From: JAVBNT01 sp031551355
Lineage (GTDB): Bacteria; Vulcanimicrobiota; CADAWZ01
Direction: 5' to 3'
Assembly: GCA_031551355.1 (NCBI GenBank)
Contig: JAVBNT010000010.1
Span: 102,417-166,416, forward strand
Length of the DNA stretch: 64,000 nt
A model generated the notes under the pieces. That model made no database searches, was not told where the DNA came from, and saw nothing but the letters and a program-made list of their open reading frames with translations. This document shows, in pieces, positions 43,906 to 52,538 of the stretch. The translations under genes and the position numbers were made by a program. The first letter of the stretch is position 1; each line of letters opens with the position of its first letter.

Positions 43906-43950
43906 CAAAATGACTTTACAGTCATATTGTATGACTGTAAAGTCATTTTG
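43906..43950. promoter_or_regulatory. Double TetR-type operator
   Basis: CAAAATGACTTTACAGTCAT (43906-43925) and ATGACTGTAAAGTCATTTTG (43931-43950) are exact reverse complements separated by ATTGT. Each arm is itself a dyad ATGACTnnnnAGTCAT, the typical shape of a TetR-family operator. It lies 45 bases upstream of the tetR-like start. It could also form a hairpin at the end of the MFS transcript. Confidence 0.7.
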
Positions 43951-43987
43951 TCAAATTATGTGGTGAAAGTCAAACTTTAAGAAGGTA

Positions 43988-45160
43988 TCAGGCTTTGGCA
44001 AAAGAGCGGACAGAACCGGAGGAAGCGGCAGTTACAACCGTTGCGGCCGCCAGTAAAGCAACACCAATCCAAACAACCGTAATCAGTGAATATTCACCGA
44101 CAATCAATCCTCCTATTGCGGCCCCCGCCGCAAAGCCCAGTTGAACAAAAGTATTGCTCAGCCCGAGAACAATACTGCCGGCGCCGGGTGCGAGCGAGAG
44201 CAGACGAAAGTTCTGCGGAGGAACAAACATCCAGGCGGATATCGCCCAGAGAATAAGGGAAGGCATTCCCAAAACAATTATCTGTCCGCTGAACGATAAA
44301 AGTGTCAGAGAAATAGTTTGAGCTGCAAGACCGATAACAAGCGTACGGGCGTTACCGATGCGATCGGCTAAGAAACCAGCCAATCCTGAACCAATCATAC
44401 TGGCAATTCCCAGAACAAAAAGAACTGCGCTCACCTGTTCCTGTGCAACAGACATAACGGAAGTCAGGAGCGGAGTGATATACGTATTGACGACCGAATA
44501 ACCGATAAACACGGCCAGTGTAACACCAAGAGCAACAGCAATTTTCCGATTCTTCAGCAGAGATAATTGTTCTCCGAGGGAAACGGCTTCTTCACCTCTA
44601 ATCGGCGGAATTGTCCTGATTACGGCAAAAATCCCCACAATGGTAAAAAATCCTATACCCCAGAATATTGCCGTCCAATCATAGAAAGAAGCGATTACAC
44701 GACCCAGAGGAACGCCAAAAACAAGCGAAGCACTAAAGCCCAGGGCAACGTTTGACATCGCTCCGACTTCACGCCCGGGAGATGCCAGCTTTGGCGCCAG
44801 AAAATAAGCAATGGCCGTAAAGAAACCATTGCCGATCCCCAACATGACACGGGAAACGAGCAAAGAAGAGAAACCGGGTACCATCGTCAATACTGAGCCG
44901 ATTAATATGAAAACCAGTGCCAGCACCAGACGGAAACGCTGATCCGCCTTAGCCGTCATAAAAATGACAATCGGCGTGCCTATCGCATTGGCCAGAGAAA
45001 AAGCGGTGATCAGCTGTCCGGCAACAGCCAGCGATACACCGGCAGACGCGGCAATTTTATCGAGAATCCCTACAATAACAAATTGCGCAGTTCCCATAAG
45101 AAAAGTCATAAACGTCAGCAGATATATTTTCAAATTATTATTCATTACCATGTCTTTCAC
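43988..45160 (-). CDS. MFS exporter (DHA1/AraJ-like)
   Basis: Twelve-TM proton-coupled exporter of 390 residues. Features include the TM1 pattern FLMGTAQFVIVGILDKIAASAGVSLAVAGQ and motif C-like GNGFFTAIAYFLAPKL. Next come GFSASLVFGVPLGRVIASFYDW and LADRIGNARTLVIGL in the second half. This group (AraJ/YdhP/YdhL type) exports sugars, purine analogues or drugs. The start is GTG at 45160 with GGAG nine bases upstream. The neighbouring TetR regulator supports an inducible efflux function. Confidence 0.88.
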   Translation of the reverse strand: MKDMVMNNNLKIYLLTFMTFLMGTAQFVIVGILDKIAASAGVSLAVAGQLITAFSLANAIGTPIVIFMTAKADQRFRLVLALVFILIGSVLTMVPGFSSLLVSRVMLGIGNGFFTAIAYFLAPKLASPGREVGAMSNVALGFSASLVFGVPLGRVIASFYDWTAIFWGIGFFTIVGIFAVIRTIPPIRGEEAVSLGEQLSLLKNRKIAVALGVTLAVFIGYSVVNTYITPLLTSVMSVAQEQVSAVLFVLGIASMIGSGLAGFLADRIGNARTLVIGLAAQTISLTLLSFSGQIIVLGMPSLILWAISAWMFVPPQNFRLLSLAPGAGSIVLGLSNTFVQLGFAAGAAIGGLIVGEYSLITVVWIGVALLAAATVVTAASSGSVRSFAKA

Positions 45161-45251
45161 AAGTAAAAACTCCTTTTATACAAAACAGTTTTTTTAATTT
45201 ATAACTGTCCCGTATAAAAGGAGCATATCATTTTTTTTAAACAGCCTGATA

Positions 45252-45875
45252 CTACCGGCCCTTTTTGTGCTTCTTATGCTTATCTCTGGCAGAAGGCGGA
45301 GATTGTTTCGCCGACTCGTTTACTTCGGGAGCCGGTTCAGCTTCCACCGCTTCTTTTGCCACAGCAGGGGTTCCGGCGGAAGGTTGGGCAACCCCGGAAA
45401 CAACTTCTTCTACAGTCTCCGGACAATCGGGGGCAAACTTATGAAGGTATTCCATAAGTGCCTTTCTGTCCGGACCATGATCCGGATAGGCCACTATTTT
45501 ATAAGAAAGAACAATACTAAACTTATCTTCTGTATCCGGATGGACAAAAATATGGTTTTCTATCTGGCTTTTTATTTTGGTAGCAACCACCAAAGCACCG
45601 TCAATAGGGGTTTCAGGCAACATCACCATCACACGGTCTTTTGTACGCCCGCCAACATCTATGGAACGGGTATACATTTTTATAAAACCGCCGAGCTGTT
45701 TCAGAACGCGGTAATGCATATCCCTCTTCTGTTCTTCAGGCAGCTCCACACCCAAAACGAGCATGCTGAGAGGTCTCCCATAACGCTGAGATCTGAGAAG
45801 TTCCTGATCTACACAGCCTTCAAGATAGCTCTCCGTATAAAGTTTTGTCAGATTGTCAAACTCGGGTCTGTTCAT
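45252..45875 (-). CDS. Degenerate GGDEF-domain protein
   Basis: Residues 1-130 follow the GGDEF fold: FDNLTKLYTESYLEGCVDQELLRSQ, then RPLSMLVLGVELP, R...DVGGRTKDRVMVMLPETP and IKSQIENHIF...FSIVLSYKIVAYPDHG. The catalytic GGDEF is replaced by GGRTKDR, and the metal-binding Asp of the DxD region is also altered, so cyclic-di-GMP synthesis is unlikely. The C terminus is Ala/Pro/Glu-rich and ends in a Lys/His-rich tail (KHKKHKKGR). It may act as a nucleotide or protein sensor. The start ATG overlaps the end of the dnaE gene run through a small ORF. Confidence 0.75.
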   Translation of the reverse strand: MNRPEFDNLTKLYTESYLEGCVDQELLRSQRYGRPLSMLVLGVELPEEQKRDMHYRVLKQLGGFIKMYTRSIDVGGRTKDRVMVMLPETPIDGALVVATKIKSQIENHIFVHPDTEDKFSIVLSYKIVAYPDHGPDRKALMEYLHKFAPDCPETVEEVVSGVAQPSAGTPAVAKEAVEAEPAPEVNESAKQSPPSARDKHKKHKKGR

Positions 45876-45881
45876 AATCCG

Positions 45882-45992
45882 CTATCCGCTCCTTCTGTTA
45901 AGGTAATCAAAGCATTTTCCCATCATCATTAAATAACGCTCGCCAACGGACATTGCCATTTTATGCCCGGTCAATGCCGCATAAAGATTCAT
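45882..45992 (-). CDS. Possible 36-codon gene coupled to dnaE
   Basis: The dnaE stop and this ATG share bases as TAATG, a usual sign of translational coupling. The peptide begins MNLYAALTGHKMAMSVGERY, has a Met-rich middle (LMMMGKCFDYL) and ends RRSG. It stops 6 bases before the ATG of the GGDEF-like gene, and its final codons (AGAAGGAGCGG) supply that gene's ribosome-binding site. It could be a real small protein or only a leader that couples dnaE to the next gene. Confidence 0.42.
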   Translation of the reverse strand: MNLYAALTGHKMAMSVGERYLMMMGKCFDYLNRRSG

Positions 45993-48900
45993 TATTTCAT
46001 TGAAAAGACAGAGCCTTCACCAAGTAACTTCTCTACATTATCTTTGAATTCCTTTGTAAAACTCACTTTAAATTTTTGACCAAATTCGATAAGAGTCTGC
46101 CCCCCAGGGCTGTTAACCTGCAGGTAAAGCGGCACCGTACCGGAATACTTTTCCACAAGCTTTTTAAGCTCCGGCATCTTGTCCTTACTGGAATACTCAA
46201 GCTTTACACAGCAGCCCGCGCGGGAAACCCCCATTGACTCAAGAGCATCCAGAGATTCCATAGAATAAACAGACTCGGCAATAATTTTTACCGCTGGAAC
46301 AAGGGAAGCTTCTTCAGACTCAGCCTCATCTTCGTCACGTTCCATAATTTCCAGTTTACCCTTAACGACAACCGGTTTATCAAGCTCAACAAACTGGTAG
46401 CAGGTTTCGTAAATTTTCGGCAGGATAACCACCTCCGCCGATGACGAGAAATCCTCCAACTGAGCAAAAGCCATTTTCTGGTTTCTTCTGGTAATAATAT
46501 TTTTCAGTGCTATAAACATTCCGCCGCACACTACCTGAGTTCCGTTTTCAAGAAGATACAGATCAGAGAGAAAATGAGGTATTCTTCCGGAATCAAATTG
46601 ATTTTTAAAGCGGTTTAACGGGTGATCGGAAATATAGGTCCCGAGAAATTCCTTCTCAAGTTCAAGCAACTTTTCTTTCGGATATTCCGGAGCCTCCTTA
46701 ATTTCAAAAAGAGAAAACTCCTCAGCTATTGACGGATTATCAAACAATGATACCTGCCCGCTTTTTTTGTCCCTCAGTCTTTTGATTCCATAGTCACACA
46801 AATAATCCAGCGCCCCGTCAAGTGTTGCCCTGGAGTAACCAAACAGATCCATAGCCCCGCTCTTGGCAAGACTCTCAAGAACCTTACGGTTAACGCAGCC
46901 GCTGGTTTCGACTATAAATTGCTCCAGATTGGAAAAACCGCCCAGTTTTGTTCTGACCGCAAGGATCGAATCAATCACTCCGCTGCCGACATTTTTAACG
47001 GCAGATAAACCGAAGCGTATCGCGTTGCCTTCCACGGAAAAATCATGCTGACTGGTGTTTACATTCGGCGGCAACACATCAATACCCATATTTTTGCATT
47101 CTTTAAGAAAAAAACTGACGTCATCAAGTTTATCTTTCACACTCGTAAGCAAAGCAACCATGTATTCTTTCGGATAATGAGCCTTTAAATATGCCGTTTG
47201 ATAGGCGACAAAGCCATATGCCACTGAGTGTGATTTATTGAAACCGTATCCGGCAAACGCTTCGATAAAGTTCCAAACTTTTTCCGCTGTTTTCGGATTA
47301 ACATCATTCTTTTGAGCTCCGGAGATAAATGAAGCTTTCTGTTTCGCCATAACATCGGCTTTTTTCTTACCCATTGCCTTTCTTAAATCGTCGGCTTGTC
47401 CCATTGAATAACCGGCAAGCACATTGGCTATTTGCATAACCTGTTCCTGATATGCGATCACACCGTATGTTTCTTTGAGTATCGGCTCAATGGAAGGGTG
47501 CATATAGTCCGGTTTTTCCCTGCCATGACTTCTGTTGATATAGCTGGCAACAACGCCGCCTTTTAAAGGTCCCGGCCGGTATAAAGCGCACATAACGACA
47601 ATATCTTCAAACCTCGTCGGTTTAAGCTGCTTTAAATATTTTTGCATGCCCTGACTTTCAAATTGAAATACGCCGATGGTTTTTGCTTCGGAAAGCAATT
47701 TAAAAACTTTCGCATCGTCAAGCGGTATTTTCAGCATATCTAGCTCGATACCATGATTCGCTTTGATCATTCTGATAGCATTTTCTATGACCGTCAGATT
47801 GCGCAGTCCCAAAAAATCCATTTTCAACAGCCCGATGTCGGAAACGCAATTCATGTCATACTGAGCGATTATTTCGCCGTTTTTCATTCTTTGCAAAGGC
47901 ACCGTTGTTGAAAGAGGAGATTTTGAAATCAGGACTCCTGCGGCATGTATTCCCGCCTGCCTTGCAAGACCTTCCACAAACTTTGCCGTATCAATAAGTG
48001 TTTTTGCGTTTTTATCTCCATCATACTGTTCTTTAAATTCTTTGGAGAATTTTTTCACATCCTCAGGAGAAGCGCCTTTTGCCGGGGCGGTCAGAGCTTG
48101 TTCAATATTACTGCCCAGAGGGATCATCTTGGCTATTTTGTCAACATCGCTCAAAGGAACCCCCATGACTCTTCCAACGTCACGGATCGCCTGCTTAGCC
48201 TTCATACGTCCGAAAGTAGCTATCTGGGAAACGTGATCGGAACCGTATTTTTCAGTTACATATCTGATGACTTCCTCGCGCCTTTCAACACAAAAGTCAG
48301 TATCAATATCAGGCATGCTTTGCCGTGCAGGATTTAAAAATCTTTCAAAAAGAAGTCCGAATCTAATTGGATCAATGTCCGTTATACCGATCAAATACGC
48401 GACAAGGCTTCCGGCCGCACTGCCTCTGCCGGGGCCCACCGGTATACCGTTTTTGCGCGCGTAATTTATAAAGTCCCATACGATTAGAAAATATGCCGGA
48501 AAGCCCATTTGGGAAATGACACCAAGCTCGTATTCCATTCTTTCTTTCAGTTCGGACGTAATATGGTCATAACGTCGGGGAAAACCTTCCATACAGAGCT
48601 GTCTCAAATACGAATCAAGAGTATGGCCTTCAGGAACCTGAAAATCGGGAAGGTGCATGGCGTCAAAATCTATCTCGACGTTACATCTGGAAGCTATTTC
48701 CCCTGTATTGTAAACAGCCTGAGGAACATGGCTGAATATAGACAGCATTTCATCAGGGCTTTTCAAATAGAATTCAGGCCCATGAAACTCCATTCTGTCT
48801 TTATCGGCAAAAGTTTTTTGGGTTTGGATACAAATTTGCACTTCCTGAGCCAGAGCGTCTGTTTTATTCAAATAATGAACATCATTCGTTGCTGCCAGCG

Positions 48901-49513
48901 GAACATTCATCGAATTTGCCAAATCGATAAGCAGAGGGTTTACTTTTTTCTGTTCGTCAATGCCATGGTCCATTAGTTCCATGTAAACATTGTCTTTACC
49001 AAAGATATCCAAATAAAGTCCAAGAGCATCCCGGGCTTTTTGGTCTTCACCTCTTAAAAGATATCTGGGAACCTCACCTTGCAGACAGGCTGTTAAAGCG
49101 ATTATTCCCTGCGATTTCTCCGCCAAAAGCTCTCTGTCAATGCGCGGCCGGTAGTAAAATCCTTCAAGATTTGCCTTCGACACCATATCAAGCAAATTCG
49201 AGTAGCCGGTATTATCTTTAGCCAAAAGCAGTAAATGAGATGAGCTTCTGTCAAGATTGGGATCGTTGTCAAATCTGGTTCTTGCCGCCAGATAAAATTC
49301 ACAGCCTATTATCGGATGGACACCTTTTTCTTTGGCAGCTTTTATAAATTCGATTGTGCCGTACATTGCGCCATGATCCGTAACAGCAACGGAATTCATT
49401 CCCAATTCAAGAACTTTATCAAGCAGAGGATTTTTCTTGCCTTGAGAGATGCGGCAGCTGCCGTCAAGCAGGGAATATTCACTGTGTAAATGCAAATGAG
49501 CGAAAGATGTCAA
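45992..49513 (-). CDS. dnaE: DNA polymerase III alpha subunit
   Basis: Replicative polymerase, 1173 residues. The PHP domain starts with HLHLHSEYSLLDG and contains VTDHGAMYG. The C-family polymerase core includes GPGRGSAAGSLVAYLIGITDIDP and PDIDTDFCVERREEVI with the catalytic aspartates. After this come YQEQVMQIA, GYGFNKSHSVAY, the helix-hairpin-helix region, and an OB fold after KEFLGTYISDHPL. The start is TTG at 49513 (AAGG upstream), which gives MTSFAHLHLHSEYS as in other DnaE; another in-frame TTG at 49531 is less likely. It is of DnaE1 type. Confidence 0.95.
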   Translation of the reverse strand: MTSFAHLHLHSEYSLLDGSCRISQGKKNPLLDKVLELGMNSVAVTDHGAMYGTIEFIKAAKEKGVHPIIGCEFYLAARTRFDNDPNLDRSSSHLLLLAKDNTGYSNLLDMVSKANLEGFYYRPRIDRELLAEKSQGIIALTACLQGEVPRYLLRGEDQKARDALGLYLDIFGKDNVYMELMDHGIDEQKKVNPLLIDLANSMNVPLAATNDVHYLNKTDALAQEVQICIQTQKTFADKDRMEFHGPEFYLKSPDEMLSIFSHVPQAVYNTGEIASRCNVEIDFDAMHLPDFQVPEGHTLDSYLRQLCMEGFPRRYDHITSELKERMEYELGVISQMGFPAYFLIVWDFINYARKNGIPVGPGRGSAAGSLVAYLIGITDIDPIRFGLLFERFLNPARQSMPDIDTDFCVERREEVIRYVTEKYGSDHVSQIATFGRMKAKQAIRDVGRVMGVPLSDVDKIAKMIPLGSNIEQALTAPAKGASPEDVKKFSKEFKEQYDGDKNAKTLIDTAKFVEGLARQAGIHAAGVLISKSPLSTTVPLQRMKNGEIIAQYDMNCVSDIGLLKMDFLGLRNLTVIENAIRMIKANHGIELDMLKIPLDDAKVFKLLSEAKTIGVFQFESQGMQKYLKQLKPTRFEDIVVMCALYRPGPLKGGVVASYINRSHGREKPDYMHPSIEPILKETYGVIAYQEQVMQIANVLAGYSMGQADDLRKAMGKKKADVMAKQKASFISGAQKNDVNPKTAEKVWNFIEAFAGYGFNKSHSVAYGFVAYQTAYLKAHYPKEYMVALLTSVKDKLDDVSFFLKECKNMGIDVLPPNVNTSQHDFSVEGNAIRFGLSAVKNVGSGVIDSILAVRTKLGGFSNLEQFIVETSGCVNRKVLESLAKSGAMDLFGYSRATLDGALDYLCDYGIKRLRDKKSGQVSLFDNPSIAEEFSLFEIKEAPEYPKEKLLELEKEFLGTYISDHPLNRFKNQFDSGRIPHFLSDLYLLENGTQVVCGGMFIALKNIITRRNQKMAFAQLEDFSSSAEVVILPKIYETCYQFVELDKPVVVKGKLEIMERDEDEAESEEASLVPAVKIIAESVYSMESLDALESMGVSRAGCCVKLEYSSKDKMPELKKLVEKYSGTVPLYLQVNSPGGQTLIEFGQKFKVSFTKEFKDNVEKLLGEGSVFSMK

Positions 49514-49538
49514 AAAAACGCCTTCTTTCAATATAATT

Positions 49539-49566
49539 TAGGGACCAGGCAATCGCCAAGTCCCTA
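49539..49566. promoter_or_regulatory. Hairpin between the MBL hydrolase and dnaE
   Basis: TAGGGAC and GTCCCTA form a perfect 7-bp stem with a 14-base loop, 26 bases upstream of the dnaE start. It lacks a T run, so it may be a weak terminator, attenuator or mRNA-processing site. Confidence 0.3.
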
Positions 49567-49600
49567 TGTTTAAAATCTATATATTTACAGCAACAGAGTT

Positions 49601-50284
49601 CTAGCCGCGCTCCAGAATTTTGACAACTCTCTTGTCAGGAAGCTTTTCCGCTTCGAGCGTAGTTGCCAGAGAATACATATACTCGGCACCGCCGACTTTT
49701 TCTATAAAATTTTCAACAGGTTCTTCAAGCCATGGTATAAACTCGGTCTCTTTTGTCTTGAAATGCATCGGGAAAACAATTCTTGCCTTCAACTGGCTCA
49801 CAACCAAAACGGCATCAGTTGATGACAGAGTAATTCCTCCTCCGACAGGGCAGAAAAGAACATCCACTTCACCAAGAAGATCTATTTCCCTGTCACCGAG
49901 AATATGCCCCAAATCACCGAGATGACAGAACTTAATGCCATCCATATACCAAAGAAATATCGTATTAGGCCCTTTTTTTTTGCCGATAAAACGATCGTGG
50001 TAAGATGGTATTGCCTGAAAGGTCAGAGTTTCAATCGTACGTTTTATCGGCAGTTCAAACTCCGCAATAAAATCATTTGTACGCTTGACGATTGCCGGAT
50101 TACCGTTGACTCTCCAGGCAGCGTTATGATCTGCATGTTCATGCGTCTGCAAAACAACATCGGCACTAATCATCGGAAACGTATACGGTATTCCTGTTCC
50201 ATAAGGATCAATAACGATTGACGTGCCTTTAGCCGAGCTGATATAAAAAGAACTATGACCCAGAAATCTTACTGTAGTAGGCAT
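49601..50284 (-). CDS. MBL-fold metal-dependent hydrolase (UPF0173-like)
   Basis: Metallo-beta-lactamase-fold protein of 227 residues. The metal motif THEHADHN (His48, His50, Asp52, His53) is intact. IPSYHDRFIGKKKGPNTIFL, HLGDLGH with the bridging Asp and the terminal His in FPMHFKTKE complete the site. MPTTVRFLGHSSFYI is typical of the UPF0173/YtkL group, whose substrates are unknown. It lies 16 bases after the small 82-residue gene and 87 bases before dnaE on the same strand. Confidence 0.87.
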   Translation of the reverse strand: MPTTVRFLGHSSFYISSAKGTSIVIDPYGTGIPYTFPMISADVVLQTHEHADHNAAWRVNGNPAIVKRTNDFIAEFELPIKRTIETLTFQAIPSYHDRFIGKKKGPNTIFLWYMDGIKFCHLGDLGHILGDREIDLLGEVDVLFCPVGGGITLSSTDAVLVVSQLKARIVFPMHFKTKETEFIPWLEEPVENFIEKVGGAEYMYSLATTLEAEKLPDKRVVKILERG

Positions 50285-50300
50285 AAATCATTCCTTATAA

Positions 50301-50549
50301 TTAAAGAGTTATTGACGGGGCAACCATAACGATAAGGTTTTTGTTGACGGCAATAAAGTCAAGCGAATCAAGAGGTGTTTCTCCCGATATCTCATATATC
50401 GTCGCATTGGTAACAGGGACAAAATCCCTTTCCTTGTTTATTTCGTCCAACATTCTTCCGCCGGGAACAACATGCATTTCGCCCTCTACGCGGTAAGAAG
50501 ACGTAAGAAGAATAACTGGAATTCTCTCTTTAAAAGCTTTGATACCCAA
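50301..50549 (-). CDS. Small conserved-looking protein of unknown function
   Basis: An 82-residue protein with beta-rich pattern: VILLTSSYRVEGEMHVVPG, then FVPVTNATIYEI and DFIAVNKNLIVMVAPS. The pattern of two long strands and a VNKNxIVMVxP ending recalls small proteins of the DUF6812 kind, but I am not certain. The start is TTG at 50549 with GAGGTG five bases upstream. Its position tight against the MBL gene suggests one operon. No catalytic motif is visible. Confidence 0.7.
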   Translation of the reverse strand: MGIKAFKERIPVILLTSSYRVEGEMHVVPGGRMLDEINKERDFVPVTNATIYEISGETPLDSLDFIAVNKNLIVMVAPSITL

Positions 50550-50660
50550 GTTCTCACCTCTTCCATAAAAACATAACGATTATAAAAATCAATAAGTAAC
50601 AAATACAGATTATATACACAAAGATGTTCTAAACCAAAAACAAAAATCCTTCTTGGACAA

Positions 50661-52526
50661 TTATTGTTTAATTGATAATATTGACATTGCCGCTCCAAGA
50701 ACGGTCCTAACTGCATGCGCGACGGCAATTCTGGCGGTAATCAGAGTCTTTTCACCTGACAAAATTTTGACACTGGTATAATAATCATTAAAATCTCTGG
50801 CAACTTCAGCAATAAAAGACAACAGTATGGAAGGATCATAATTTGTTACCGAATCACAGACAACAGACGGATATCTGATTACTTTCTTCAAAAGGCCAAG
50901 TTCCCTGTCATCAGTCAAAATTTTAAAATCCTTTACTTCCATTACGGAAATAATACCTGAAGATGTCGCCGGGTAGCCTTGAGAAGCCGCCATTTTAAAC
51001 AGACTTTTAAACCTTGTAAAAGCCTGCTTTATTGAAAACAGGGGATTTTCAGAATCTTCCCTTTTAAATAAATTGCAGTCAATATCAAGCCCTACAAGCG
51101 GCGGTTTCTGCAAATAGGCAAAAAACATCGCATCTTTACCTATCTGTTCAAAAACATTAAGAATATCAAGTGAGTCGCCTTTATGAGTCTCCTGATCATC
51201 ACACATGCCGCTTATGGAAGTTTTGTCAACGCCGATTATTTCAAAAGCGCCGTCATCAAAATCCAGATACTTAAGCGCACATGACAGCTGGTGATAACGT
51301 TCAAGGGCCAGCTCACTCGTCTGGGCGACCAGAACCTTGTGATAGCCCTGCTTAATTGCAGACAAAACAACGGCCAGACTCAGCAGATAGTCGGAAGGTT
51401 CTTTATACGGCAGAAAGAAAATTCTGTCTTCGGAATCGCCGAAAGCAGTACTCCTAATCCAGACCTGAGACTCAAAATTGTATATAAGCCTTCTCGGCGA
51501 ATCAGCCGGTTCAGTCTGCCTCTGTATTCCGCCATCTTCACTGACCTGACTTTTCCAATAAAAATATTCATTTAGAAAACGCTCTTTTTTTGAACGCTCA
51601 TCGCCGCTTTTTCTAAAGTCGGAAAACTGCCGGCCGCAGATCCAGTGTTCAAAAGGAATTACATCTTCAGTATACAGCAGTCCCTGCTGCTCAAAAATTT
51701 TCTCAAGTTCATGAATCAAGGGAACGTATTCGGAATATTTCCGTGTACCATGTAAATTGCCGCAGTCAAAACCCATGGCTCCATAGATATTCCGCATGCG
51801 GCGGCTCATTGATGACGGAATTTCATCTCTCACCGCTGATATCCGCTGAGGACGTGTAATCGGCAGAAAACCGGCACCAATTTCGTCGATAACATCCCTG
51901 GCCGTCTCAACTGCAGTCCTGTTGCGGAATGACATCAAAAAAAGCTGCGAGGCATCGCCCAAAAGTTCACGGTAATAGTGCTCCACGGTTGCAGCAAAAA
52001 CAGACAGAATCTCTCCGCTGTCGCGGATAATCGTTTCAACCTCAACATTGTAACCGGCATAAGGAAGTATACGTCTCAAAAAGTCAAACAACGCAAGGCG
52101 TCTGCCGTCATTTACATCCAAAGAAATTGTCGAAATAGAGTCTGCGGCTATAAGCTTTATCTTTCTCTCCTTACCAAGGTCAGGAAGCTCAAAGCCCTTT
52201 TCACGGTATAATATAGCTCTGAGACCATAGAAAAAGGCATCCCGGTCAAGAGTTATATTGATAAAACCATTGGAAGACGCTTTTATACTCTGACAAAAAG
52301 GGGGCAAATGGTTGATGGAGTTTACGATTGTTTCCGCAACGGAATAAGAATCCATCATCAGAAAGTTGGAAATTTTCAGGGCAATAGCCGACGAATAATC
52401 ACCGTAATCTTCATTTGAACAAAGATCTATCGTCAAAGGAAAAAACCTTTCAAGTTCCTGAGGATACTCTTTAAAGGCTTCTCTAATCGCAGATTCAAGA
52501 ATGTTCTCAATTTTTATTCTATACAT
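50661..52526 (-). CDS. Arginyl-tRNA synthetase-like protein lacking the HIGH motif
   Basis: The whole protein aligns in outline with class I ArgRS. It has an N-terminal tRNA-binding domain (DYGDYSSAIALKISNFL, then SSNGFINITLD). The catalytic domain has VWIRSTAFGDSEDRIFFLPY matching the usual xLRTTxFGDxxDRV. The C-terminal DALR anticodon domain has IRYPSVVCDSV, FIAEVARDFNDYYTSVKIL and ARIAVAHAVRTVLGAAMSIL. Where ArgRS has HVGH (or HIGH) followed by LRS, this protein has DVND followed by GRR (137-143). The KMSK-type loop is likewise not recognisable (KTSISGMCDDQE). It is therefore probably unable to aminoacylate. It lies 12 bases after the htrA gene. Length of 621 is only slightly above ArgRS. 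Confidence 0.8.
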   Translation of the reverse strand: MYRIKIENILESAIREAFKEYPQELERFFPLTIDLCSNEDYGDYSSAIALKISNFLMMDSYSVAETIVNSINHLPPFCQSIKASSNGFINITLDRDAFFYGLRAILYREKGFELPDLGKERKIKLIAADSISTISLDVNDGRRLALFDFLRRILPYAGYNVEVETIIRDSGEILSVFAATVEHYYRELLGDASQLFLMSFRNRTAVETARDVIDEIGAGFLPITRPQRISAVRDEIPSSMSRRMRNIYGAMGFDCGNLHGTRKYSEYVPLIHELEKIFEQQGLLYTEDVIPFEHWICGRQFSDFRKSGDERSKKERFLNEYFYWKSQVSEDGGIQRQTEPADSPRRLIYNFESQVWIRSTAFGDSEDRIFFLPYKEPSDYLLSLAVVLSAIKQGYHKVLVAQTSELALERYHQLSCALKYLDFDDGAFEIIGVDKTSISGMCDDQETHKGDSLDILNVFEQIGKDAMFFAYLQKPPLVGLDIDCNLFKREDSENPLFSIKQAFTRFKSLFKMAASQGYPATSSGIISVMEVKDFKILTDDRELGLLKKVIRYPSVVCDSVTNYDPSILLSFIAEVARDFNDYYTSVKILSGEKTLITARIAVAHAVRTVLGAAMSILSIKQ

Positions 52527-52538
52527 TATATAAAACCA

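Noticed and set aside
45267..45932. A 221-codon plus-strand frame opposite the GGDEF-like gene
   Set aside because: The minus-strand frame follows the GGDEF fold and continues the gene run from dnaE; the plus frame has no recognisable features.
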